Counted from the first letter of the stretch, positions 47,777 through 57,445 are shown. The stretch: 64,000 bases of DNA from Sphingobacterium hotanense (GCF_008274825.1 NZ_CP030848.1:930001-994000), one strand, 5' to 3'. Numbers and translations are program-made. Notes: a model not told the origin generated them from the letters alone.

Positions 47777-47823
47777 GTTTGGATTTGATGTGCAGAATTG
47801 CTAATATTGAATAAACCTAAGCA

Positions 47824-48666
47824 ATGAAAACTACCGACAAAGTAACTGAAAGACTATTTCAAGTGCTTTCTAATGAAGAGAAGGCATATTTAGAGCTGAG
47901 CACCCAACAAATTCAAGACGATTACAAGAAGCACTTTGTCCGTATTTTTTCCACGCTGAATAGGCGTTTATCCTTTGATACGCGCGAATCCTTAATTAGC
48001 ATTCCTGCAGAAGATACCGATAAGTTGTTGATAGTGAACTGGAGCGTTCTGAAGCTTGCACGGGTATGGTTGCTCGGGCAGATTTCCGATGATGAGGCTA
48101 GCTATCAACAATTTATCAATAGATTATTCGAGTTCGCTGATATGCATGAACTCGAAGCACTTTATGCGGCACTTCCCTTGCTCGACTATCCGGAAAGCTG
48201 GATAGAAAGATGTAAGGAAGGTATCCGCAGTAATATCGGAACGGTTCAGGAAGCGGTCATCGAGCATAACACGTTTCCCTTTTTATACCTAGATGAGGAT
48301 TCCTGGAATCAGTTGGTTCTGAAGGCATTCTTTACCGGGAAGAAGATTTTGAATATCCACGGATTATTTGAACGAAATAATAAATCATTAGCAGACTCCA
48401 TCGTCGACTATATCTATGAGCGACACTCTGCAAAGCGCGAGATCCATCCGATGTTATGGATATTAGCGAAAGAGCATCTGCCGGCACGCGCATTGGATAT
48501 CCTGATGGAATCTTATGAGCAGGAAGCAGATGAGACCAAGAAATCAATCCTGCTTCAATCTTTGTCAAGCAATCGTGAGCAGTTAAGCGACTCGTTTAAG
48601 TCGGCTCATGCGCAAGCGTTGGAACAAATTTCTCCAATAGAAGAAGTATTGGAAGCATATAAATAA
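47824..48666 (+). CDS. eboA: EboA-family protein
   Basis: This 280-residue, mostly helical protein has no signal peptide. I identify it as EboA by its place directly before the TatD-like eboB in a full eboA-F order and by the family pattern (FSTLNRRLSF, LLIVNWSVLKLARVWLLGQIS, HNTFPFLYLDEDSWNQLVLKAFF). Its biochemical function is unknown. Ebo clusters are known from cyanobacteria, Pseudomonas, Bacteroidota and eustigmatophyte plastids. Confidence 0.82.
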   Translation: MKTTDKVTERLFQVLSNEEKAYLELSTQQIQDDYKKHFVRIFSTLNRRLSFDTRESLISIPAEDTDKLLIVNWSVLKLARVWLLGQISDDEASYQQFINRLFEFADMHELEALYAALPLLDYPESWIERCKEGIRSNIGTVQEAVIEHNTFPFLYLDEDSWNQLVLKAFFTGKKILNIHGLFERNNKSLADSIVDYIYERHSAKREIHPMLWILAKEHLPARALDILMESYEQEADETKKSILLQSLSSNREQLSDSFKSAHAQALEQISPIEEVLEAYK

Positions 48667-48674
48667 AAAAGCCT

Positions 48675-49655
48675 ATGTGTACTGAATTGAATAGAGACTT
48701 AGCCAGTATGGGTAAGCCTATCCCATTGGAATTGGATGTGATAAAAGGGATGAAATTTGTTGATCCGCATATCCATATGGTTTCCAGAACGACTGATGAT
48801 TACCAAGCCTTGTTTGATGCCGGTGTTCTACTGGTCATCGAGCCAGCTTTTTGGGTGGGGCAGCCGCGAACGGGTCTTGATACGTTTAAAGATTATTATA
48901 GCAGCCTGATCGGTTGGGAGCGATTCAGAGCATCGCAGTTTGGCATTCGCCATTTTTGTACGATTGGTTTGAACTCCCGTGAAGCGAACAACGAACCGCT
49001 CGCAGAGCAGGTGATGGAATTATTGCCGCACTTTATCTACAAAGAGGGGGTATTGGGCATCGGTGAGATTGGTTTTGACGACCAGACGGCAGCTGAAGAA
49101 AAATATTATAGAGCGCAATTGGAATTGGCTAAGGAGGCGAATGTACCGGTACAGGTGCATACGCCGCATCGCGATAAAACACGTGGTACACTGCGTAGCA
49201 TGGAAATTGCTTTGGAGCATGGCTTAGACCCACAAATGATCATCATCGATCATAACTCTGAGGAGACGGTTAAAGATGTTCTGGATCGTGGTTTCTGGGC
49301 TGGTTTCACTATTTACCCATTTACGAAAATGGGAAATGAGCGCATGGTGGATATCGTGAAGACCTACGGCGCTGAAAACATCATGGTAAACTCGGCGGCA
49401 GATTGGGGGATCAGTGATCCTTTGGCGGTTCCTAAAACCGCGGCGCTGATGTTGCAGAAAGGCATTGACCGGGAGAGCGTGGAGAAAGTGACCTATAGCA
49501 ATGCAATCGAAGCATTCGCCGTGGCTAATCATTTGGATTTAGCAACACTCAATGAAACATTGAATGCTGACCCTACTGCGAAGTTTGAAGGAAATACCAT
49601 CTTGCGCGGCGGACAACAGCCACGCTTAAATAAAGGTTCTATTATTATTTCATAA
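48675..49655 (+). CDS. eboB: EboB, TatD-family metal-dependent hydrolase
   Basis: This 326-residue protein carries the TatD metal site: H32-x-H34 (VDPHIHM), Glu in GIGEIGFDD, His in PVQVHTPHRDK, His in IIIDHNSEE and Asp in NSAADWGISD. TatD proteins are phosphohydrolases or nucleases; the EboB substrate is not known. It is 8 bp after eboA. Confidence 0.88.
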   Translation: MCTELNRDLASMGKPIPLELDVIKGMKFVDPHIHMVSRTTDDYQALFDAGVLLVIEPAFWVGQPRTGLDTFKDYYSSLIGWERFRASQFGIRHFCTIGLNSREANNEPLAEQVMELLPHFIYKEGVLGIGEIGFDDQTAAEEKYYRAQLELAKEANVPVQVHTPHRDKTRGTLRSMEIALEHGLDPQMIIIDHNSEETVKDVLDRGFWAGFTIYPFTKMGNERMVDIVKTYGAENIMVNSAADWGISDPLAVPKTAALMLQKGIDRESVEKVTYSNAIEAFAVANHLDLATLNETLNADPTAKFEGNTILRGGQQPRLNKGSIIIS

Positions 49656-49670
49656 GGCAGAAGAGAAGAT

Positions 49671-50540
49671 ATGAAGGCATGGATGCAGTTGATTAGACCT
49701 TCAAACGTGTTGACCGCTATTAGCGATGTGTTGGCAGGCCTTGCTATTGCTTGTTTGTTTATGCAGCAAGCATTACCATCCTGGGATGTCATCCTGAATA
49801 TAGTCGTTTCTAGCATGCTGCTCTATACAGGGGGCATCGTATATAATGATGTTTTTGACGCGAAATTAGATAAGATAGAGCGCCCTGAGCGCCCTATTCC
49901 GTCGGGGCGCATCGATATATCATCTGCGGCAATTTTTGGTGCTGTAGCCTTTATTATTGCTTGCTGGCTGGCCTATCAGGTTAACATGACCTGCTTCTAC
50001 ATGGCATTGGCTATTGTGCTGATGTGCTTAGTGTATAATGGAAAGGCGAAACATCATTTCGTTTTGGGTCCTATTACGATGGGGATGTGCCGCGGTTTAA
50101 ACCTGTTGTTGGGTTTTGCGGTTATTCCAGATTCGCTTTCCTATTGGTATCTCGCTTTTGTGCCGCTCATCTATATTGCATCGGTTACTAACATTTCTCG
50201 CGGGGAGGTGTATGGAAATAATAAAACTGCCATGCAGGTTTCCTTGGGGCTATATTTGTTGGTTGTCGCTACGCTGTGTTATTTCGCGTGGCGGAGCGGA
50301 TATGCCTATGCTTTTCTTTTTATCGCTGGTTTTGTTGCCATGATCGCGAGACCTTTATTTAAAGCTCTAAGAACACTAGCGCCTATGGATATTCGGCAAG
50401 CCGTTAAGTTTGGGGTTTTAGCCTTGATCTTAATGAATGCAAGTTGGATTGCTTTGAGCGGTTTTTGGATTTTGGCTTTGGCTGTCTGTTGCATCCTACC
50501 GGTCTCAATTGTTTTAGCAAAGAAGTTTGCTGTCACCTAA
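49671..50540 (+). CDS. eboC: EboC, UbiA-family prenyltransferase
   Basis: This 289-residue membrane protein has about eight hydrophobic segments. The first Asp-rich motif is NDVFDAKLDKIERPERPIPSGR. The second Asp-rich motif is weak: where most UbiA proteins have a DxxxD run, this one shows NISRGEVYGNNK. UbiA enzymes attach prenyl chains to acceptors in the membrane. In ebo clusters it is thought to act on the same compound as EboD. It follows eboB by 15 bp. Confidence 0.87.
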   Translation: MKAWMQLIRPSNVLTAISDVLAGLAIACLFMQQALPSWDVILNIVVSSMLLYTGGIVYNDVFDAKLDKIERPERPIPSGRIDISSAAIFGAVAFIIACWLAYQVNMTCFYMALAIVLMCLVYNGKAKHHFVLGPITMGMCRGLNLLLGFAVIPDSLSYWYLAFVPLIYIASVTNISRGEVYGNNKTAMQVSLGLYLLVVATLCYFAWRSGYAYAFLFIAGFVAMIARPLFKALRTLAPMDIRQAVKFGVLALILMNASWIALSGFWILALAVCCILPVSIVLAKKFAVT

Positions 50541-50553
50541 TTATTTTTAACGT

Positions 50554-51735
50554 ATGGAACGTGTGTTAAAACAAGGCTTTAACATAGATTTTTCTTATAA
50601 TATCTATTTCACAGTGGGCATTTTTGCCCCACAAAATAACTTGCTTCGGGATTTCTTCTTTCAACGTAGAAATCCGGATTTTAAGCAAAAGGTCCTTTTC
50701 GTTGTAGACCGTGGTGTTTGGGAAAACCACCCAGCTTTGGCGGGACAAATCAAGGATTATTTTGAGGATTTGGACGACGTTGTTCTAGCGGGGGAGCCTT
50801 TGATATTGGCTGGTGGCGAAGTCTGCAAAAATAATCCGGAAGCTTTGGAGTCTATCGTGCAGGCAATCGATGATTACGGCGTCGATCGACATTCTTATGT
50901 CGTTGCTATCGGCGGCGGGGCAATTCTGGATTTAGTGGGCTATGCCTCTGCAATTTCCCATCGTGGGATTCGTCATATCAGAATTCCGACGACGGTGCTT
51001 TCGCAAAATGATTCGGGTGTTGGAGTAAAGAACAGCGTAAATTATAAAGGAAAGAAGAACTTCCTGGGAACTTTTACACCACCTGTCGCAGTATTCAATG
51101 ATTATTCGTTTTTATCTACATTGGATAATAGATCTTGGTTGGCTGGGATTTCTGAGGCGATCAAAGTTGCTTTGATCAAGGATCTGGATTTTTATAACTG
51201 GATACAGGCTCAAGCGGATGATCTACCGCGCAGAGATTCTCAATCCATGAGCGAGTTGATATATCGCTGTGCAGATTTGCATTTAGAACATATCAGAAAT
51301 GGTGATCCATTTGAGTTGGGATCTTCGCGTCCCTTGGATTTTGGGCATTGGAGTGCTCATAAACTGGAGCAGCTAAGTAATTTTGAGGTGCTACACGGCG
51401 AAGCTGTGGCGATAGGGATAGCGATCGACGTCGTTTATTCTTACCTTATTGGCAATCTTTCGGAGCATGAGGCGCTTTCGGTTGTTCATCTGATTCATCA
51501 TCTCGGATTGCCGGTATATCATCCGATCCTATCGAAACCGGAAGGAAAACAGCAGTTGATCAAGGGTCTGACGGAGTTCCAGGAACACTTGGGCGGTCGC
51601 CTGACTGTCGTTCTATTAGAGCGGATGGGTAAAGGCAAGGATTACCATCAGATTGATACGGAATATGTGCTACAGGCGATTGATTTTTTAAGTGAGTTTC
51701 AACAAGCATATAATCAATTGGATGAAGTTAGCTAA
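50554..51735 (+). CDS. eboD: EboD, 3-dehydroquinate synthase-like sugar phosphate cyclase
   Basis: This 393-residue sugar phosphate cyclase has the NAD loop VVAIGGGAILDLVGY, the PTTVLSQNDSGVGVKNSVNYKGKKNF active-site block, and metal-site segments ISEAIKVALIKD, DFGHWSAHKLE and LHGEAVAIGIAID. It is related to AroB but sits in a conserved ebo order, so a cyclitol-type product is more likely than dehydroquinate. The stop overlaps eboE by 14 bp. Confidence 0.87.
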   Translation: MERVLKQGFNIDFSYNIYFTVGIFAPQNNLLRDFFFQRRNPDFKQKVLFVVDRGVWENHPALAGQIKDYFEDLDDVVLAGEPLILAGGEVCKNNPEALESIVQAIDDYGVDRHSYVVAIGGGAILDLVGYASAISHRGIRHIRIPTTVLSQNDSGVGVKNSVNYKGKKNFLGTFTPPVAVFNDYSFLSTLDNRSWLAGISEAIKVALIKDLDFYNWIQAQADDLPRRDSQSMSELIYRCADLHLEHIRNGDPFELGSSRPLDFGHWSAHKLEQLSNFEVLHGEAVAIGIAIDVVYSYLIGNLSEHEALSVVHLIHHLGLPVYHPILSKPEGKQQLIKGLTEFQEHLGGRLTVVLLERMGKGKDYHQIDTEYVLQAIDFLSEFQQAYNQLDEVS

Positions 51736-52936
51736 CACACATATTTCGTATTGCACGAATATACACCCAGGACAGGATTGGCATTCGCATTTTGATCAGT
51801 TGCGGACGCATGTTCCTGCGATCAAAGAGGCTGTTTCTCCAGATGCTCCCTTTGGCTTAGGTCTGCGTATCTCGGCAGAAGCGAGTGAAGAATTGTTGAA
51901 GCCTGAATGCTTGCTGGAGTTCCAGCTATGGCTGAAGCGTAATGATATTTATGTTTTTACGCTGAACGGTTTTCCTTTTGGGGATTTCCATGAGAAGCGG
52001 GTGAAGGATATGGTTCATTTTCCGGATTGGACGAGCAAAAAGCGGAAGGACTATACGATCTCCTTATTTAAAATCTTGGCGGAGCTGATACCGGATAAAG
52101 GAGAGGCGGGGATTTCAACATCGCCGCTTAGTTATCGTTTTTGGTTTGATGAGTCGGCCGAGGAATGGCGGACGATGCGGCATGAGGCCACACAGCAGAT
52201 TGTGGAGGTCGCAAACTTTCTGTATCAGAAGGAAATTAGCACAGGGAAGTATATGCACCTGGATATAGAGCCTGAACCTGACGGTGTACTTGAGAATGTG
52301 GATGAGTTTATTGCTTGGTATCAGGAAGAACTATTGCCAGCAGCGCGCGCATATTTTGAGAAGGTGGCGGGTTTGGATGCAGAGCAGTCAAAGCACATCA
52401 TCAATCGATATATTACACTTTGTTATGATGTTTGTCATTTTGCACTGGCATACGAACAGCATCCGGAAGCAATGAAGCGTTTGGAAAAATTGGGAATTAA
52501 CATCGGTAAGTTCCAGATCAGCTCGGCGCTGAAGGTACAGTTTACTGATGATGTTGCCGACAGGCTTCATAAGCAGAAGGTGCTGGAGGAATTTGATGAA
52601 CCGATCTATCTTCATCAGGTTATCGCTCGTGATAAAAAGAATGAATTGGTTAAGTATCGCGACTTAATGGATGCGCTGCCCCATATCGAGAATCTGGATC
52701 AGGTAGAATGGCGCAGCCATTTCCATGTGCCTATATTCTTAGAGCAGTATGGCGAAGTGTCTTCCACACAGCAAGATATATTGGAGGTCTTAGCTTTGCA
52801 TAAGGAGAAAGAGCGGTCGCGACATTTGGAAATAGAGACTTACACCTGGGGGGTGCTGCCTCCATCTTTGCAGATTCCGATTCAGGATTCAATAGCAAGG
52901 GAGTTGCAATGGTTATTAGACGAGTTAAAAGATTAA
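51722..52936 (+). CDS. eboE: EboE, xylose isomerase-like metabolite traffic protein
   Basis: I start at the internal ATG 51722 (MKLANTHISYCTNIHPGQDW), the usual EboE start, overlapping eboD by 14 bp. The protein has 404 residues. TIM-barrel features: FTLNGFPFGDFHEKRVKD, MHLDIEPEPDGVLEN, ITLCYDVCHFALAYE, and WRSHFHVPIFLEQYG. The TIM fold suggests an isomerase-like or binding role on a sugar-derived metabolite. Function is unproven. Confidence 0.86.
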   Translation: MKLANTHISYCTNIHPGQDWHSHFDQLRTHVPAIKEAVSPDAPFGLGLRISAEASEELLKPECLLEFQLWLKRNDIYVFTLNGFPFGDFHEKRVKDMVHFPDWTSKKRKDYTISLFKILAELIPDKGEAGISTSPLSYRFWFDESAEEWRTMRHEATQQIVEVANFLYQKEISTGKYMHLDIEPEPDGVLENVDEFIAWYQEELLPAARAYFEKVAGLDAEQSKHIINRYITLCYDVCHFALAYEQHPEAMKRLEKLGINIGKFQISSALKVQFTDDVADRLHKQKVLEEFDEPIYLHQVIARDKKNELVKYRDLMDALPHIENLDQVEWRSHFHVPIFLEQYGEVSSTQQDILEVLALHKEKERSRHLEIETYTWGVLPPSLQIPIQDSIARELQWLLDELKD

Positions 52937-52943
52937 CATAGAG

Positions 52944-54302
52944 ATGAATAGAGTTTGCGTAATAGATGTAGTTGGTTTATCACAGTCGGTACTTGGCGAA
53001 TACACGCCTTTTTTGAATGCTTTTGTAAAGCGTAATCATTTAGGGGATATTAAACCAGTAATGCCGGCATTGACAACTGCGTCGCAGACGACATACTTAA
53101 CAGGCACGACGCCTAGCGAACATGGGATTGTGGCAAATGGTTGGTACGATCATTCGGCTTCGGAGATACAGTTCTGGAAACAATCGAATAAGCTGGTGCA
53201 GGCGGAGAGCATTTGGACGACCGCGAAGAAGCGCAATGCTGACTTCAGTTGCGCTCAGATGTTTTGGTGGTACAACATGTACAACGATGCGGATTATTCG
53301 GTTACACCACGTCCAAATTACCTAGCAGACGGCAGAAAGATGCCCGACTGCTATGCTTATCCTGCTAGCTTGCGTGACGAGCTGACGGAGAAGTTTGGTA
53401 AATTCCCTTTATTTAATTTTTGGGGACCAAATGCAAATATTGTTTCCTCCCGTTGGATTGCCAATTCGGCCATGTATGTGGAGGAGAAGCATCAGCCCAC
53501 ATTGAATTTGATTTATCTTCCGCACCTGGATTACTGCTTACAGAAGTTTGGTCCAGATCAAGAGAAAATCAAAAACGAACTGTTGGAGATCGATAGCCTT
53601 GTGAAAGAGCTAGTGGAGTTCTTTGAAAGTCGAAATATTGAAGTCATTCTTCTTTCGGAATATGGTATCGCGGCGGTTGATCAGCCGGTTCATATCAATC
53701 GAGCGCTTCGAAAAGCGGGACTTTTGGGGATTCGTATGGAGCGAGGTTTGGAGTTGCTCGATGCAGCGGCGTCGGATGCTTTCGCGGTATCCGATCATCA
53801 GATTGCGCATGTTTACTGTAAATCGAAAGCCATAGAGACCAAGGTTAAAAACCTGCTGTCAAGCTTGGATGGGGTGGATAAAGTATTGGATAAAGTAGAA
53901 CAGAAATCCTATGGTATGGACCATGAGCGTTCCGGCGATTTACTAGTACTAGCAAAGCGGAATGCCTGGTTTACCTATTATTTCTGGGAGGACGATGCGA
54001 AGGCTCCAGACTATGCGCGCATGGTCGATATTCATAAGAAGCCCGGCTACGATCCTGTAGAGATGTTCATGACCTCGAAATCTAGGGCAATCTTTAAGCT
54101 TTTATTGAAAAAGATTGGGTTTCGTGCGGTATTAGATATTACGCCATTGGATGCCAACCTGGTCAAAGGTTCGCATGGAATAGTGGATGTAGAGCGGCAA
54201 TATTATCCAATATGGATCAGTAAGGACAAGTTTGAAGGTTCTCTGGAGCCTACAGCAATAAAGGAGATTATTCTTAATAAAATCTTCGGAACGGATCAGT
54301 AG
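52944..54302 (+). CDS. eboF: EboF, alkaline phosphatase/phosphodiesterase superfamily protein
   Basis: This 452-residue protein starts MNRVCVIDVVGLSQSVLG, with the first metal Asp at D8. The nucleophile region is PALTTASQTTYLTGTTPSEHG (T44-T45 area). Asp at LPHLDYCLQKFGPD (D196) is kept. The usual SDHG metal motif reads S238-E-Y-G, so an Asp and a His are replaced. The last His is in KGSHGIVDVE. It may have altered metal binding or specificity. Last gene of the ebo cluster. Confidence 0.85.
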   Translation: MNRVCVIDVVGLSQSVLGEYTPFLNAFVKRNHLGDIKPVMPALTTASQTTYLTGTTPSEHGIVANGWYDHSASEIQFWKQSNKLVQAESIWTTAKKRNADFSCAQMFWWYNMYNDADYSVTPRPNYLADGRKMPDCYAYPASLRDELTEKFGKFPLFNFWGPNANIVSSRWIANSAMYVEEKHQPTLNLIYLPHLDYCLQKFGPDQEKIKNELLEIDSLVKELVEFFESRNIEVILLSEYGIAAVDQPVHINRALRKAGLLGIRMERGLELLDAAASDAFAVSDHQIAHVYCKSKAIETKVKNLLSSLDGVDKVLDKVEQKSYGMDHERSGDLLVLAKRNAWFTYYFWEDDAKAPDYARMVDIHKKPGYDPVEMFMTSKSRAIFKLLLKKIGFRAVLDITPLDANLVKGSHGIVDVERQYYPIWISKDKFEGSLEPTAIKEIILNKIFGTDQ

Positions 54303-54380
54303 AATTCAAAAGTTCGGATCAAAACATTGATGCCGTTTATTCGTTGTTGAAGCAGATGGTTTTTAGATTAAGAATTTCCT

Positions 54381-55334
54381 ATGGCTGTTAATAAGTCTTA
54401 CAGTGCACATCATGCACAAAATGTCACCGATTATCCGAATAATAATACCTTTTTCCTGGTTTGGAAAATGCGTACATCCTTGGCACTTCCTGAAATTAAA
54501 AAGAAGTTTCAGCGTATCTGTGCGTTGGTGATCAATTTGAATAATTCCGCATTGGATCGCTTTCCGGACGCAAAGGCTAGCGTCGTTTTTGGAATCGGAC
54601 ATGACGCTTGGCAAAGTTTAGATTTACCAAAGCCCCTCCCAAAAGAGCTCAAGAATTTTGAGGCTATAGCCGGCGATAAGCATGTAGCGGTATTTACGCC
54701 TGCTGATTTTCATTTTCACATTCGCGCTGACGAAAAGAGCCTGGCTTATGATATGGCGAATACGATCAGTTCTTTTATGAACGATTTTGCAGACTGTATT
54801 GTTGAAGTGCAGGGCTTCCGTTATTGGGATAGTCGTTCGATATTAGGATTTGTAGACGGCACGGAGAATCCACATGGCGCCGATCGGGATTACTTTGCTA
54901 TCGTTTCAGGTGAGGATCCGGCGTATAAAGGAGGGAGTTATCTGTTTGTTCAAAAATATGTCCATGATTTAACTGCCTGGAATGCACTCCCCATTGCTGA
55001 ACAGGAGAAAGTAATCGGCCGCTCGAAAGATATGGATATCGAGATGAGCGATGAGGAGAAACCTGCCAACTCGCATAGCGCACTGGCGAATGTCGGTGAT
55101 GACTTCAAGATTGTTAGGGATAATATGCCTTTCGGTACAGTAAGTTCCAATGAGATGGGTACCTATTTTATCTGTTATGCCAGCACATTTACGACTGTAG
55201 AGAAGATGTTGAGGAATATGTTTATCGGAAATCCTGCCGGAAACTACGATCGGATATTAGACTTCAGTACAGCGAAGACGGGAAGTTTGTTCTTCGTTCC
55301 ATCTTTAGAAATGTTAGATGAATTTTCGGGATAA
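54381..55334 (+). CDS. Dye-decolorising (DyP-type) heme peroxidase
   Basis: This 317-residue enzyme has the DyP signature LGFVDGTENPHG (catalytic Asp), a heme-proximal His in NSHSALANV and a distal region MPFGTVSSNEMGTYFICYA. Size matches B-type DyP. No signal peptide. It uses hydrogen peroxide to oxidise dyes, phenolics or lignin-like compounds. Its position 78 bp after eboF on the same strand may be chance, or link it to metabolite oxidation. Confidence 0.92.
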   Translation: MAVNKSYSAHHAQNVTDYPNNNTFFLVWKMRTSLALPEIKKKFQRICALVINLNNSALDRFPDAKASVVFGIGHDAWQSLDLPKPLPKELKNFEAIAGDKHVAVFTPADFHFHIRADEKSLAYDMANTISSFMNDFADCIVEVQGFRYWDSRSILGFVDGTENPHGADRDYFAIVSGEDPAYKGGSYLFVQKYVHDLTAWNALPIAEQEKVIGRSKDMDIEMSDEEKPANSHSALANVGDDFKIVRDNMPFGTVSSNEMGTYFICYASTFTTVEKMLRNMFIGNPAGNYDRILDFSTAKTGSLFFVPSLEMLDEFSG

Positions 55335-55457
55335 TTCTATCTTCCAGCATACAAATTATACAGGTTGACGAATCGCTACAAATGTTAAAATCTTTAACTT
55401 TTGTTTGCATATTTTTTATTGAATAATTGCGTTAATTTCTGTTAGAAAAACAACATC
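55335..55457 (+). promoter_or_regulatory. Promoter region before PAP2 gene
   Basis: This AT-rich spacer has TAACTTTTG around 55397-55405 and TATTTTTTATTGAATAATTG further on. A full promoter cannot be fixed. No ORF or structure is evident. Confidence 0.3.
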
Positions 55458-56222
55458 ATGCTGCGAATTGGATTCATCTGCCTACTAATCTTTCTTGACG
55501 TTTGTCATGCTCAGGCGCAAATAGTAGACCATATAGATTCTAGTAGGATACTACTCGATGATCCTGCTTATCATTTCCACTACAAGAAGCTAATTATTCC
55601 TACTGTTTTTATTGGATACGGGGTTGCCAGTTTGATAAGCCCCAGTTTAAAAGAATTGAATAGCTCCACGCGCTACGAAACGAGAGAGCATATCACGGTG
55701 GGTGCTGTTATTGATAATTACATGCAATATGCGCCTGCAGGGGCTGTTTATGGACTGAACATATTTGGCGTTAAAGGAAAGCATAATCTTAAAGATCGAA
55801 CGATGATATACCTCACCTCGCAAGTCTATATGGGCGCGATGGTGATCCCAACGAAAAGGTGGGTCGGAGAGATTCGTCCGGATGGATCGAATACAAGATC
55901 ATTTCCATCGGGACACACCGCGACAGCCTTCTCATCTGCACAGTTTCTATTCCATGAGTATAGAGACAACAACTTCTGGCTGAGTATATCCGGCTATCCT
56001 TTGGCTGCAGCGACAGGCATCTATAGAATATTCAATGACCGACACTGGGTTGGCGATGTTGTTGCTGGTGCCGGCATAGGAATACTATCTACAGAACTCG
56101 CTTATTGGACCTATCCCATGACATCGCAATTGTTTAATAGGAAACATCACAACTCGACAACATTTATCAGTCCGTATTATCAAGATCATGCCTTGGGCGT
56201 ACAATTAGCGAAAGTATTTTAA
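55458..56222 (+). CDS. PAP2 family phosphatase
   Basis: This 254-residue membrane-associated protein has a signal-like N-terminus (MLRIGFICLLIFLDVCHAQAQ). All three PAP2 motifs are present: KRWVGEIRPDGSNTRS, FPSGHTATAFSS and YRIFNDRHWVGDVVAG. Such enzymes remove phosphate from lipid phosphates such as undecaprenyl pyrophosphate or phosphatidate in the periplasm. It is a single gene between DyP and the GntR regulator. Confidence 0.88.
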   Translation: MLRIGFICLLIFLDVCHAQAQIVDHIDSSRILLDDPAYHFHYKKLIIPTVFIGYGVASLISPSLKELNSSTRYETREHITVGAVIDNYMQYAPAGAVYGLNIFGVKGKHNLKDRTMIYLTSQVYMGAMVIPTKRWVGEIRPDGSNTRSFPSGHTATAFSSAQFLFHEYRDNNFWLSISGYPLAAATGIYRIFNDRHWVGDVVAGAGIGILSTELAYWTYPMTSQLFNRKHHNSTTFISPYYQDHALGVQLAKVF

Positions 56223-56340
56223 ACAGCTATCGCATGTAAGGGCAGGATAGATTAACAAATGGCATAGGTTAATTTTAGGGTTCCAATGCTGGCTATTCCT
56301 TAAATATAGTCGCTAAGTAAAGTATTTTATCTATATTAGA

Positions 56341-57423
56341 ATGCAACATAAAGAGAACCTGACTTATTATAATGCCGATCCTATGACCAGTAAGGTGACA
56401 GACTTTCTGAAAACCATTCAAATAAGTGATTTTTCGGCCACTCCGAAATATCAACAGCTAGCATCTGCGATTATTGATGCGGTGAAGAATGGCACCCTCG
56501 AAAAGGATGATATGTTACCATCGATCAATGAGCTCAGTGTTTATGTCGATATTTCTCGAGATACCGTTGAAAAAGCCTATAAATTTTTAAAGAATTCTGA
56601 TGTTATTGCTTCTATACCCGGCAAAGGGTACTACGTTGCTACAACGGATGTGAAGCAACGCGCCAAGATTGCGATGTTGTTGAACAAATTGAGCGCGCAT
56701 AAGAAGATTGTCTACGACTCATTTGCAAACGAGCTAGCGGATGAAGCCGCTTTGGATTTATTCGTTTATAACAGCGACATTACTTATCTGAGGACCCTTT
56801 TGGGAAATTTGACCAAAACTTATGACTATTACGTTCTTTTCCCACATTTTAAAGAGGGTAGAGATCAGGCGTCTGAGATCATCAATAAATATATTCCCAG
56901 AGAAAAGCTGGTGCTTTTAGGTAAGTATATCGAAGATATTCAGGGGGAGTTTGCTGCAGTTTATGAGAATTATGAAAAGGATATCTATTGTGCATTGGAA
57001 GAAGCCTTGCCGGCATTGGCCAAATATGCGACAATCAAGTTGATATTCCCGGACAATAGCGATTATCCGAAAGCTATTATTAAAGGTTTTTATAAGTTTG
57101 CTCAGCAGTATGCATTTAATCATTGTTTGGTGAGCGAACTTGACAAGGAGCGTATTACTGTCGGAACCTGCTATATCAATATCGCGGAAGATGATTTGGT
57201 AAAGCTGTTGGATAAGATTATCAACAAGAAGCTGCAGATAGGGCAGGATGTAGGCGTGATTTCCTACAATGAAACGCCGCTTAAGAAATTTATTCTAAAC
57301 GGTATTACGACAATATCAACGGATTTTGAGATGATGGGAAAGATGGCTGCAGAGTTAATTATCAATAAATCAAAAGACCATGTCGAAGTGCCATTTTATA
57401 TTAATCAGCGGCCTTCAATCTAA
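56341..57423 (+). CDS. GntR-family regulator with sugar-binding-like C-terminal domain
   Basis: The protein has 360 residues. A GntR winged helix (YQQLASAIIDAVKNGTLEKD, MLPSINELSVYVDISRDTVEKAYKFL, IASIPGKGYYV) spans about 30-100. It is followed by a periplasmic-binding-protein/LacI-like domain ending VGVISYNETPLKKFILNGITTISTDF. The architecture resembles AraR-type sugar repressors. An ATG at 56383 (MTSKVTDFLKTI) is an alternative start. Its target is unknown. It may control either PUL or the rhamnose operon, none of which has an adjacent regulator. Confidence 0.87.
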   Translation: MQHKENLTYYNADPMTSKVTDFLKTIQISDFSATPKYQQLASAIIDAVKNGTLEKDDMLPSINELSVYVDISRDTVEKAYKFLKNSDVIASIPGKGYYVATTDVKQRAKIAMLLNKLSAHKKIVYDSFANELADEAALDLFVYNSDITYLRTLLGNLTKTYDYYVLFPHFKEGRDQASEIINKYIPREKLVLLGKYIEDIQGEFAAVYENYEKDIYCALEEALPALAKYATIKLIFPDNSDYPKAIIKGFYKFAQQYAFNHCLVSELDKERITVGTCYINIAEDDLVKLLDKIINKKLQIGQDVGVISYNETPLKKFILNGITTISTDFEMMGKMAAELIINKSKDHVEVPFYINQRPSI

Positions 57424-57445
57424 GGGCGGATAAATAAAATAGATA

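Noticed and set aside
54303-54380. DyP peroxidase as a seventh ebo gene
   Set aside because: The canonical ebo set ends at eboF, and the 78-bp gap gives no evidence for a shared function.
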